Positions 33,561 through 43,678 of a DNA stretch of 64,000 nucleotides are shown piece after piece (within the stretch, counting starts at the first letter, position 1; every line of letters begins with the position of its first letter). The notes beneath the pieces were generated by a model that did no database searches, was not told the DNA's origin, and saw only the letters and a list, made by a program, of their open reading frames with translations. The DNA is from Galeruca laticollis. Its lineage: Eukaryota; Arthropoda; Insecta; Coleoptera; Chrysomelidae. Made by a program: the position numbers and the translations under genes. The stretch is taken from NCBI GenBank assembly GCA_963921935.1, contig OY998185.1, positions 33,014,487 through 33,078,486 on the forward strand, given 5' to 3'.

Positions 33561-34262
33561 TTTCTAGACCTTCCAAGGCCGTGAGTACGTTCCATATCAT
33601 GCTCTGTTACCCTGTAGCAAATATTGTTTCCGGTAAGATGCGCATGCTCAAAATAAGTTGAACAAAAGGAAGAGACTACTTGAAATTGTCTACATTGTAC
33701 GCCAAGGAGAATTAGTATTTCAGAAAAGATCATCAGAAGAAGACGGAATAGAACCGCAACTCATATGAACATACAATAACGAAGACCAGATACAAGACTA
33801 TTGGAGCAGAAGTATAAGGGAAGATGTGAGAAGTACAAAGCCATAAACCCGTTGAACATCGCTTGCAAATTATTGGTAAACTTAATAGAGAACGGTTCCA
33901 AACTATCAAAATTCAGTTCATACTCTGGACAAAATAATTGGTTAGGAGAAACATAACAGAGGAACACATATGATTTTCATAAATTTCGGCAGTGAATTTG
34001 ACTCAATTAGTAGAGAGAGAAAAGTAAGAAAATGATAAAGATAAGCTAGCATGTTCTAACTACAATTGGAAGAGCTGAATAATATTTTTTTCAGCTACAG
34101 AAAAAAGTTTAATTTCTCCTTTTTGACAGGTGTAAAAATATAACATTTGATACAATGGGAAAAGAGTACATTCTTTTTTCCCTAGGGTAAAAATTATTTC
34201 TTTTTTCCCAAGGAAAAAAACCTTGTTAAAAGTAAAAAACGCCGAATTTTACATGTTATTAA
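33561..34262. other. Spacer with an A/T-rich fold-back
   Basis: No gene is seen. Around 34160-34220 a TTTTTTCCCTAGGG core and a following TTTTTTCCCAAGG repeat form overlapping inverted repeats. The CCTAGGG centre is shared with the palindrome at 17032-17059. Confidence 0.5.
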
Positions 34263-34520
34263 CATTATAACAACAGTGTTTTTAAATGAAACTCAAGGTC
34301 TCTAGTTAATTCCACAATATAATACAAGTTATTGAAAATTCTAAAAAATTGACAATTGTTTCGATATTGATTTATCGAAACAATTGTCAATTTTTTAGAA
34401 TTTTCAATAACTTGTATTATATTGTGGAATTAACGAGAGACCTTGAGTTTCATTTAAAAACACTAATATGAGCATATTCCACGAAGTAAGGGTCGAGACA
34501 GTCAATTTCATTATAACAAC
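34263..34520. mobile_element. Palindromic Penelope terminus with target duplication
   Basis: The element 34275-34509 has two 91-bp arms (34276-34366 and 34373-34463) that are inverse copies with one mismatch, a six-base loop TTGATT, and a 46-base tail on the right arm only. The arms equal the Penelope terminus at 51550-51640. ATTATAACAAC is found at 34264-34274 and 34510-34520, an 11-bp target duplication (12 if a shared C is counted). The loop is the stem-II loop of the hammerhead-like motif found in full copies. Confidence 0.92.
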
Positions 34521-34597
34521 AATTGTTAACTATACATTGTACAAAGTTCACTTGCCTATCAAGACTTGAAAACGCATTTACTGAAGTGGGAGTTTCT

Positions 34598-34846
34598 TTA
34601 AGTTAATGACTTCCACGCTTCCAATGTAGGAACATTTTTTTTACTCGACAAAACTGTTTTTGAAGTAGTAGCTTGAAAATTAGGCTTATCTGATGAGCTG
34701 CCACATTTCCCTAAAACTTTGTTAGCTATTTCCCTTCTTTGATATACTGATTTATCTACGTAATCTTCAGTGATCGTTGATGACTTCCAGTATCCGTGCT
34801 TTTTTAGTATTTTTTCACTCACAGAAAAAAATGATGTATTATACAC
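34598..34846 (-). pseudogene. Second Crypton tyrosine-recombinase remnant (C-terminus)
   Basis: The frame contains KILKKHGYWKSSTITEDYVD followed by KSVYQRREIANKVLG. This matches the C-terminal catalytic box of the recombinase at 14246-15098 (LKRHGGWKSSTVAEGYIEES): His, Trp and the nucleophile Tyr are in the same spacing. The rest of the catalytic domain upstream is missing; the sequence before it is not recombinase-like. About 40 residues after the box are not shared with the first copy. It shows that the Crypton family is present more than once here. Confidence 0.78.
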
Positions 34847-34849
34847 GGG

Positions 34850-35594
34850 AAAATATTAGATTTAAAATTCTCGCTTTTTTGCCTCCCTCCAGTTCACGTC
34901 GGGAGACAACATTACCTCGAACTGAAATCTAATACATCGTAGAATAAATAATTATTTATATAACCGTTCTAACAGCATCAAAAGTTATTTTGATCTTTAA
35001 ATGATATATGTATTCGTCCATTTGAGAGAAAACAATATTAACTTACACAATTTATATTTCCAACTAAAAGTGATTAACTCAGAAATGTGTAGTTGATAAA
35101 CGCATGCGAAGAGTTGATGAACAGAGACAGGAAGTTGTAAGAATTTTTATCAAAGTTTTGAGTATCCAGTCAATTATTCTGGAATATATGAAGCTGAAGC
35201 CTCTCCACCATTGAGTAAACGAGCTTCGATACTCCATAAATTTCATACACGCGTAAATTTTCCATACTAACAGAGTTTCAAGCGAAGCTCCACATATGCA
35301 ATATATCACCACATACAGCAAAAACAGAATTGGCTAAAGTAATTTTGAGGGGCAGTCTTTGAAATATTTCACGTTTTATAGGCATCAGAAAATTGGGGAA
35401 GTTGAAAAGGAGTGGCTCTCGCTCATCCCATATAAGAAATAACAAAGTTTTTCTAGAAATTTATATAAAAATGTAGAAGAAAAATATATTCTATAAGATA
35501 GAATGGTTTTCACTTAGGTTTGAATTTTTTCTAAAGAAAAACAACCGAATACACGAATTCAAAACTTAACGTCTTGAACGTATTTGAAAATTAT
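34850..35594. other. AT-rich spacer
   Basis: No gene or repeat recognised. The 80-codon minus-strand frame at 35079-35321 shows no family motif. Confidence 0.45.
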
Positions 35595-35925
35595 GTCATA
35601 AATGAAGCTACTATTTCTAAATAATCCCACCTTGTAATACGAAAATTCTATAAAATATTGACATTGTTTTGATATAAAAACATATCATCGTCAGAATGAC
35701 AAAAGTTACATTTGATGTAATGCCTACTTGATGTTTAATATTTTGGCTAGACCAAGATAAGTAGGCATCAACATCAAAATGTAACTTATGTCATTCTGAC
35801 GATGATATTTTATGATATAAAAACAATTGTCAAAATTTTTGGAATTTTTTTATTATAAGGTGGAATTTTTAGAAACAGTAGTCTCATTTATAACTAATAT
35901 CCATAGATTCCACAAAGTAGGTTGA
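35595..35925. repeat. Diverged palindromic Penelope terminus
   Basis: An older version of the structure at 34275. Both arms carry GTCATTCTGACGATGATAT, the right arm reading forward (about 35790-35808), the left arm inverted (about 35682-35700), meeting near 35745. Beyond them lie decayed copies of the TTTTTAGAATTTTC and GTGGAATT blocks and, on the right only, ATCCATAGATTCCACAAAG, equivalent to the tail of the younger copies. In both arms the GAAAC part of the hammerhead-like core has become AAAAC. No clear target duplication was found. Confidence 0.8.
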
Positions 35926-37244
35926 AGTAGTAAGCATATTCAAAAATCATTGCAAATAATAACAATCATCTTATCTTTTATTCGAGTTGTTATATAACTA
36001 ACTTTCTACAACTCTTTCATGCATTTTATATAACCATAGAGAGTTAGGGATCCCTCAAAGGTTTCTACCTAATTATCATTGGAAAACAGCGGAAATGCAG
36101 GATTTTAGAAAAAAATTGAGTGAATTTCGTATTTGTAACAAGCAGATATAACTGAGTATTTTAACAATTTGGAGAAAATTGTTTGCTGACTGACTAGTAC
36201 TTGTGTTATTTTGAAGTAAAGCAGCAAGAATAGTGCTAATAACTTATTAGTTAGACGCACGTCTCTTATTTAAAAAAAATTACACAGTCAGCACAAAAGC
36301 GTTACTTACACTTTTTTATAAATGAATATTCCTCCACTCGTGTGATTTATACAGAGTGTTCAAAACAACAGGCAGGATACTTTGGAAATGTCTCTGTTAC
36401 TTTCCAAATCATCCGCCATGAAAGTTTTCATTGAAACACCCTGTTTATCTCTCCAAAAGCGGTGCTATGAAAGTTTTATTGAAACAGCCGGTATATTTCT
36501 CCAATACTATGAACGGCTCTTTAGCTAGGGCCGACACTCATTAATTTCGGGGAATTCATTACGTATTGATCATCTCACCATTTTAAAGTAACAAATCATA
36601 ATATAATGAAAATTTGTGAAGGGATATTCATAGTTATTAAGGCCAGCAACACAATTTATTTTCTTAAATGAGATTCATCTCCACGCACCAGGTGTTTTGT
36701 TTTTCTTGGTTTACTAGACTCTGAGACTTGCTTTTATCGTCGCAACGTTTCACAGTTACACTTCCTTTGTGTACGTCTGACACGTTAGATTCTCATTTTC
36801 AGCTAAATTGTAAAGTAAAGGACAAATACTGCATCATGCACTATGCTTCGTTTGCAGTGTCCTCTGCTCTCATTTATTCTACACAGTGGCGTAGAACCTG
36901 ACATATGAAGCTCTTATTTATTACGACTAAATAGTATTAATACACAAATGTGAAATTCTTAGAATGTAGAACGAAACAAATAATTTAGAGCATGAACAAA
37001 CCACGAACAAATTACAACACCTTTGAATATTCAACTAACCGCTCTTGTTGTCATCGCACCTCCTTAGTAGGATGTATGATGATATATCGTTATAGTACTG
37101 GCTGCACGGATCGCCACTGAAGAAGAAAACGATCCATTGAAGGAGGGACGCCGAAACATTCGATGACATCGGAAGGAGCTGGTTTGAGATGATATAAATC
37201 GGCGGTTCCTGCAGGTGAACTAATTCAATACTTAGCGTTTTGAC
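35926..37244. other. AT-rich spacer with unidentified repeats
   Basis: No gene is seen. At 36350-36520 two related segments with GAAAGTTTT(C)ATTGAAACA and CCATGAAAG occur about 65 bp apart. A GC-richer stretch at 37085-37215 contains CTGAAGAAG and GCCGAAAC and superficially resembles a hammerhead core but was not accepted. Confidence 0.45.
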
Positions 37245-38490
37245 TGAAACTTACTGTTTCTAGTTAACTCCACAATATATTGAAAACATGTCAGAAATTC
37301 TAAAAAATTGACAATTGTTTCGATATTACCTAAATATCATCGTCAGAATGGCAGAAGTTACATTTCGTTTGATGTCTACCTGTTGTTTAATTATTTTTGG
37401 TTAGTCCTTGTGATTGATTTAATATATGTTAATAGAAAAAAGAATATGTGATATTACAAATATTAAAGCTTAGATATTATCAGCCCTAAAGGGATATCCT
37501 GGATATCATTTTTCCCAATTAGGATCAGTATAACTGTGCAATGATATAGAAAACCAGGAAAACTATATCTGCTGATCTTTACAATTATCACTTAAGAAGA
37601 CAGTATAAAAGTGGAGAACTCTCTACATTTATCTGTTCAATGACGACTTCATATTATGGGTTTCTTAAGTGTCTTCAAATTTCCTATTCTGTAATGAAAT
37701 CCAGTTCTTGTTTCTTTTCACAAATATGTAGTACTTGTAGTTCTGTGTTAGGTGTTAATGAATGAGTCCTGTCGAGTAGATGTCTGACGTAGTGGGATTT
37801 ATCTGGTTGTTTTAATCTGAATGCTCGTAAGTGTTCACTGTACAGGATTTCAAGATTTCTAAGGGTCTGACCCAAATAGAGACAGCATTACATTATGGAT
37901 ATTTAAGTTTATAAATACCAGATTTCTTTAATGGTGATATTTTTGTTTTCACATTTAACAATTTTGTATATTATTTTTTGTTTTGGAAGAAATCGTTGTA
38001 TTTGTTGCCAAAGATATTATCTTTGAAATATTATTAGAAATATTTCCTGCATATGTATTGGTTTTATAAGTTTTTATTTCTTTGGTTTGTTTAGGAAATA
38101 TTAGTTGTAATGCCATTCTCTCCTCTTTTTCATTATTTAGTTTATTTATCATATGTAATGGGTAACCGTTGATTATTGATATTTGTTTAATTGTTGTCAA
38201 TCTCTCTATCAAAATTACATTTGTTCATAGGAACTGAAAATACTCTATGTATCATTGAAATATATGGCGCTAGTTTATGTGACTTGGAATGATTGGAACT
38301 ATATGGAATGGTCACAACAGTGTGTGTTGGTTTTCGCTGAATCGAATAATGAAGTACATTATTAACTCTTTGAATTTTTAAAACGAGAAAAATGATTGAA
38401 CTATTTTCTTCAACTTCTCATGTAAATTTATTTTTTTGGTGTAAATTATTAATGTGGTTTAAAAATATATCAATAATTCAATACGTCTTG
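37245..38490 (-). pseudogene. Penelope-like element, truncated copy
   Basis: A minus-strand copy corresponding to 48780-50030. The coding remnants are 37955-38212 (NGYPLHMINKLNNEKEER, YAGNISNNISKII) and 37684-37875 (LYSEHLRAFRLKQPDKSHY, LTPNTELQVLHICEKKQEL), the linker and GIY-YIG endonuclease. The RT part is missing; homology fades near 38485. It has a stop and frameshifts, including loss of the frame where GIY itself should be (around 37900). The terminus to its left (37250-37350) is intact enough to show the hammerhead-like motif. Confidence 0.88.
37310..37346 (-). ncRNA. Hammerhead-ribozyme-like motif, long stem II
   Basis: On the minus strand the order is CUGACGA, an extra U, stem II GAUAUU / AAUAUC with loop UAGGU, GAAA, a C-G closed AAUU loop as stem III, then UC with predicted cleavage after the C at 37310. 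Stem I has AUU / AAU, then after an internal loop UUCU / AGAA. The 6-bp stem II is longer than the 4-bp stem of the 51.5-kb copy. The extra U between the core and stem II departs from the textbook core. Confidence 0.6.
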
Positions 38491-39108
38491 GAACCTTCAG
38501 TATTCTTAATTATATATTTTCTTCATTGTTTCCAATAAGAGACCGATTCGAAGAAACTGCACCAATAAAAGTGATACATTTTCACTTTTGATATATCTTA
38601 TTTTATATCTTTGAATTAGCACTGATCAAAACCGGACAGGAACCAATTTTGTTGGAAAGTCTGTAGAAATTAGTCATGAAAGCAAAGAATTACGGCCCTA
38701 ATGCACACGGAAATGAGAGTTCTGAAATGTTAATGCTCAATAACCAGCGATAGATGTAGTCGTGTGGGATAGGTCTGAAAGCGAACAAAGTATATAAACA
38801 TACGAGATTCCTAATTTGGGTGAAACGTATTGAAAGCAAGGTCAAGAAAGATTTGCTTATTTTGATGAGCTGGATCTTCATATTATCGAATATACAGAGT
38901 GAGACGGAGCAACTTGCTTATTTAAATTTGACGTCATGGAGTGTCAGTTTCACGGACGAGAGTGAGGTGGAGTCAGTCGAAACTGTGAGATATGAACTTT
39001 TATACCGCTTGCTTCAGTTACAATCAGGCAGTGGATCAAGGTAGTATGGGTGTCCGCTATCGAGGCATATTTAAATAATGATATCTGGATCAGAACCATG
39101 TTTTAATT
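38491..39108. other. Spacer before gypsy-3
   Basis: No recognised gene. The 74-codon plus-strand frame at 38820-39044 has no known motif. Confidence 0.4.
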
Positions 39109-40084
39109 TGTAACGACACTGTCGTCTAAAATATAAGTTAACACCCTCCACACATAATTAACACAAAACATCGGTGACCGGGATACAGAACACTACCACA
39201 CCTAATTTTCACAGTAGGCGAAGTTGGGCACCCGATACCTAGAGGGCAACATTTTCGTCATCTCACTAACAGTTCGATCGATATTATTAACGCTGAAGCG
39301 TTTCAATAGGAGTTCAATCCTTATATCTAGAAGTAAAAGGAAAGCTTCATCGGTGGAAGTAGCTCCAACAAATGTAGTGGGAGTACGCTTAACCGAGTTA
39401 ATTTACTATATCCTGGAGCGTGTTGAGCTTGGGATCTTATTTAATACCCGTCTTGGCGTCGACGCCTTGGAGTGCGTTGAACCCAAGGTTAGACACAAGC
39501 AAGCCCCGTCTTCCAGCCGTAACTCTAGAGTGCGTTCAGCTTAGAATGGAAGCCAACCGTCCTAGCCGAAGTTTTGGAGCGTGTTGAGCCCAGAGCAGAA
39601 GACTTCCCGACTATCGGAAATTTTGGAGCGTGTTGAGCCCGTGACGGAAGCGAATTCCCACCCCACCGAAGTCTCGCGGTGTGTTGAACGCGAGATCTAG
39701 TACCGTATACCCCCCGTTTGTTTTAGGCAACCATAACGAGAGGGTAAAACGAATATCCCAGGTCGACAAAATTAAGTAAGTATTGATTCGACAATCAATA
39801 CTCGACGCGAACTCAAAGGGGTGAGGTACAACCCATGCAGACCATTTACAATGCGAAGCCATATAAAAAGAAGGCTGTGGACGACCCTACCAGACGACCA
39901 CCCTCAGGAAAGCCGCGTGGAATCACGTATTAAGAATTGCACATATAATAACCGTATGTAGAATTAGTATTAAGTTGTGAAAATTTCATGTTTGCAGTTA
40001 ACAGACATGTTACTATTGGATAAACAAATCTAACCTACAAGCCCTTCTTCATGTTTTATTCCCTGACCTCCCACGGCAATTACA
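39109..40084 (+). repeat. gypsy-3 5' LTR
   Basis: It begins TGTAACGACACTGTCGTC, repeated at 43616, and ends ...GGCAATTACA just before the primer-site-like TTGGCGTCCGAG (about 40088). The ends TGTAA...TTACA are inverse. The LTR is 976 bp and holds five or six imperfect repeats, 45-57 bp apart, with the core GGAGYGYGTTGARCCC (at about 39414, 39468, 39525, 39572, 39624, 39680). Confidence 0.85.
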
Positions 40085-40281
40085 AATTGGCGTCCGAGTT
40101 GAAGGTTAGATAAACCAGGGCCGTGAGGGGTAGACAGGAATATTGGCTGGTAAAATAAGGCCGTAAGAGGTAAAAATTACAAATCGGCACAGGAAAAATA
40201 AGGTTATAATAAAAATTGTAAAAGGCAAGGTAACAAGATTTTCTAAAACTGAATGACCAGGAGGAATATGCCGGCATAGGT

Positions 40282-40900
40282 TTGGAGGTAGCGAACGTAA
40301 AAGTAGGATGGATATACAAGCTCAAAAAGAAACTACCAAAATTTGAATTAGACACAACCGGTACTTTGGACACACCTACGGGCAAGAATGGTACAACTCG
40401 CGAGAAAACAGATACCATGAACCGACGAGAAAGCGGCATACAAGAATCTGAAAACCCTAGAGAAATTGTGAACATTGCAGAAGACAACGAATCCAAAAAT
40501 AGAGATAGGAGGTATAGTTACAAACACGAAGATTGCACAGAACTGGACAAAATAAGAAGATGGGGAATATATCTTGATGGTAGCAAAGACCCGATAGAAT
40601 TCATCGAAAGGCTGCAAGAAATCGGAACATGTTACCAAATAAGTAACAAAATTATACATAGAGCTCTGCCAGAAGTGCTAAAAGGTGAAGCAATCCTTTG
40701 GTACCGGAATAATAGACATCTCTGGGAAACCTGGAAAGATTTCATGGAAAATTTCGAGTCATTTTATGTACCGTTCGATTTATCAACATATTTACAAGAA
40801 AAAAATAGTGGAAAGGAAACAAAGGGAACATGAACCATTTAAACAATACATCACGGAAATCCAAACATTAATGCGGTGACATATGGGTTTCTACAATAGC
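40282..40900 (+). pseudogene. gypsy-3 gag
   Basis: A frame of about 183 residues begins within gag; the true start is probably upstream and damaged. VGWIYKLKKKL and DTTGTLDT recall the SAP-like N-terminal segment of insect gypsy gags (G-W-x-Y-K-L then T-x-G-T-x-D). Then come SKDPIEFIERLQEI, ILWYRNN and WKDFMENFESFYVP, the usual retrotransposon gag (capsid) pattern. A frameshift near 40800 moves the continuation (QREHEPFKQYITEIQTLMR) into another frame at 40685-40879. A knuckle-like CWWCGK...CDGR follows near 41135. Gag would package the RNA. Confidence 0.75.
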
Positions 40901-41173
40901 CAACAGCTAGAAAGGATATATAGAAATATGAACCCGAAATACAAAATTCACGTCAGAAAAAACGAAATTTTATTAGTAAGAGACCTCACACGACGATGGG
41001 ACCAGTTAGAAAATATTTAGACAGAAATTGAGAAATCCTTCTTACCTGAGGGTGAAACCCGATACAATTGCCTAGCAGGACAAGATCCACAGAGCGATAA
41101 CAAGTTACCGCATTATAAACGACAAGATTGCTGCTGGTGATGCGGTAAAAGAGGAAATTGCGACGGGAGACAA

Positions 41174-41700
41174 ATGTTATTTTGCAGTCATTGCGAAACC
41201 ATAGGAACACAGTCAAATAAATGCAATTGCCGGAAGTCGGGAAACTATAGGAAGGGCCGATATTACGAGAGGCAAGATGAGCCCACGATGAAGTTCTCCG
41301 CTACCAACAGTTACAGTATATCAGACGATAAAAGACCACACATAATAGTTTATACTCACAACCAGCAGGGATTAAATTCATTAATCGACACAGGATCACG
41401 AACATCATGTATAGGAGAAAAAGGCCTCAACAAAATTAAACATTCCATATATAAGACTAACTTAGAAAATACAACAATAACATTAGCAAATGGACATGAA
41501 ATAAAAATTAGAAAAAGCTTATTCCGTGTACAATAGCTAAACAAGACAGTGAGACAAAATTTTTCCATATACCGAACTTAGACGCCGAAGCCATTTTAGG
41601 AGTAGCAGATATTACAGAATGGAAAATACCATGGGCAGACCTGTTTACGAAAGATACCGACTTATCCAATGAAGAACAAGAAAGTTTATAACAAAATTAA
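41174..41700 (+). pseudogene. gypsy-3 nucleocapsid end and aspartic protease
   Basis: The frame 41174-41536 begins with cysteine/histidine residues (CSHCETIGTQSNKCNC) from the nucleocapsid, followed by the retropepsin with its active-site box IDTGSRTSCI and later TITLANGHEIKI. In the next frame, after a break near 41535, HIPNLDAEAILGVADI gives the second conserved protease segment. So the protease fold is almost complete but frameshifted. It is followed not by RT but, after about 400 bp, by the integrase finger. Confidence 0.8.
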
Positions 41701-42039
41701 CACACATGAATCACACCGTACAAAATCCGAAAAAACAACAGAAAGATCAGAAAAGAACGAAAAACGAGGAAATACAAAATATAGTACCGGAAACAGTGTA
41801 TCCTAAAATAAAACGTTCCTAGAAAGATGACAGAATTTAAGATATACAAACGAAATATAGCAAACAATAAGTACAATAAAAGGATTAACTCAAACAAAAA
41901 ACCATTCCTCATCTCGGAACCCTGTAGATTTTGTCAACGTATTGTCGACCAAAGATAAGTGAGATTGGTAAGAGACAATTATATCGGAAGTAGAAGCGCA
42001 CCCTCAAAAATATTCAGATTTCATAATTATATACACCAA

Positions 42040-43155
42040 ACTATAGAGGCATTTCTGGGATGAATACGACTTCAAGGAAATAGATCTGTCAAGCCCATGG
42101 AAGTTGTGCATCCCCAAAGACAAACGACAAGAAATAATAAAAGAAAATCACAGCAGCCATACAGCAGAACACCTGGGAATAGCAAAACAATAGCCCGACT
42201 AGGCATAAAATACTATTGGCCAGGAATGTTTCTAGACACAGCTGAATTTATAAGAGAATGCTTGAAACTGTCAAAAATATAAACCGTCACAACTGCAATC
42301 ACCGGGTCAAATGCAATCGACCAAAATTCCTCAAAAACCGTGGCACACAGTAAGTTCCGACGTCATAAGATCACTGCCAATATCAAGTGAGGGTAATAAT
42401 TACTTGATAGTTTTTCAAGACACATTATAAAATGGGTGGAAAATATCCAGTCCGGAAGATAACCGCAAATGTAATAAATCAACACTTTAAAGATTAAGTA
42501 ATAATTAAATTCGGCTGTCTAAAGATAGTGATCACGGACAACGCCAAATCATACGAAAATAAAAGTTTCAAAGAATTATTAACCGACTTCAATATAGAAA
42601 AACAAGAAATACCACCGTAAAACAACCCCGTAGATAGAGCAAACAGAGTTATAAAAACCATGATAATACAATTTTGTAACAACAATCATAAAAAAGGGGC
42701 TCACATATACCAGAACTAATGTTCGCCAAAAATACCGCGAGATACGAGTCAACCGGATTCTCGCAAGCATTTCTCAACTTCATACACGAATTAAGACTTC
42801 CGAGTAAGATTGTAAACAACAAGACGACAAACACAGATTCTTCAACACCCAACAAGTGGGGGAAACTTTGAGACTAGTCAAAATCAATCTAGCCAAAACA
42901 TTTACATCACAAAGCCACAATTACAACCTTAGAAGGAGAAATTAATCACCAAAAATTGGAAAGAAGGTGATGGAGAAAAAACACCACCAGTCAATTTTAG
43001 TGCAAAATTGGCACCAAAATATTGGGGACCATTTACAGTAGAAAAGAAAATAGCCAGTTATATCTACCAAATTAAAACCGACAACAGCAACAGAAGTCAT
43101 AAAATTCACGTAAAAGATCTAAAACCAGCATGGCTGGAACCCAAAACCGGTTAAC
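42040..43155 (+). pseudogene. gypsy-3 integrase, heavily mutated
   Basis: The H2C2 finger region is clear (HTAEHLGIAKTIARL, YYWPGMF and a former Cys pair, now CLKLSK, at 42150-42280). The core follows with the first Asp region (WHTVSSDVIRSLP near 42350); a decayed HGQ / DNAKSYEN region near 42540 represents the second Asp. The tail (APKYWGPFTVEKKI, YQIKTDN, HKIHVKDLKPAW) runs to about 43150. Many stops and frame changes. Confidence 0.8.
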
Positions 43156-43615
43156 TCCACTACCACCAAAAACCATTAGCCCCCACCAACAAATTACAAT
43201 TAAATAGCCAGACAAACACATATTAAAAACAATCTAAATCAAACCGAGAAGATGGAAGACGTGCTCGATCTACATATGCCGACAGTATGAGGAAGGAGAG
43301 TTAGACCGACCTCCAACTCCCAGGAAGTCGGTAGAGCAAGAGTGGAATCCACTGGTGAAAATGAAAAACCAATCACTACCGGTGAAAATACCAATAATAT
43401 ACCTCGTGCTGGAACAAATAAGAAATGAACCGAAGACTAAGAGACGGGGAGGTATCGATACCGGCTAGCAAACGGAGAAAGCATTAGTATTTATTACTAA
43501 GTCAGACGGTCCAGATGGCCTCCCATACATCCGAGGATATTCACATACTTTCTCTTCAAACTGACATGGGACCAAAAATTTTGTCCCAAAATTGTTTACG
43601 ACCTGGGGGGAGGGG

Positions 43616-43678
43616 TGTAACGACACTGTCGTCTAAAATATAAGTTAACACCCTCTACATATATTTAACACAAAACCG
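43616..43678 (+). repeat. gypsy-3 3' LTR, first 63 bp only
   Basis: This starts directly after the polypurine tract and matches the first 63 bp of the 5' LTR with a handful of differences. After ACACAAAAC the two sequences part company, so the rest of this LTR is deleted or replaced. Confidence 0.8.

Larger units (their letters stand above)
40085..43615 (+). mobile_element. gypsy-3 internal region lacking reverse transcriptase and RNase H
   Basis: The plus-strand order is gag (40282-40900), zinc knuckles and protease (41100-41690), then directly the integrase zinc finger (about 42090) and integrase tail (to about 43150), then GGGGGGAGGGG (43605-43615), the polypurine tract. Protease to integrase is about 400 bp, where an intact element needs around 1.5-2 kb for RT and RNase H. 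So a large internal deletion has occurred or this is a non-autonomous derivative. Confidence 0.85.

Noticed and set aside
36350..36520. Repeated GAAACA(C/G)CC-type words as possible element ends
   Set aside because: The two segments are short and I could not define boundaries, inverted termini or target duplications.
37085..37215. CTGAAGAAG...GCCGAAAC stretch resembling another hammerhead core
   Set aside because: The spacing between the two core words is long and I could not find a paired stem II, stem III or a cleavage triplet in the right place.
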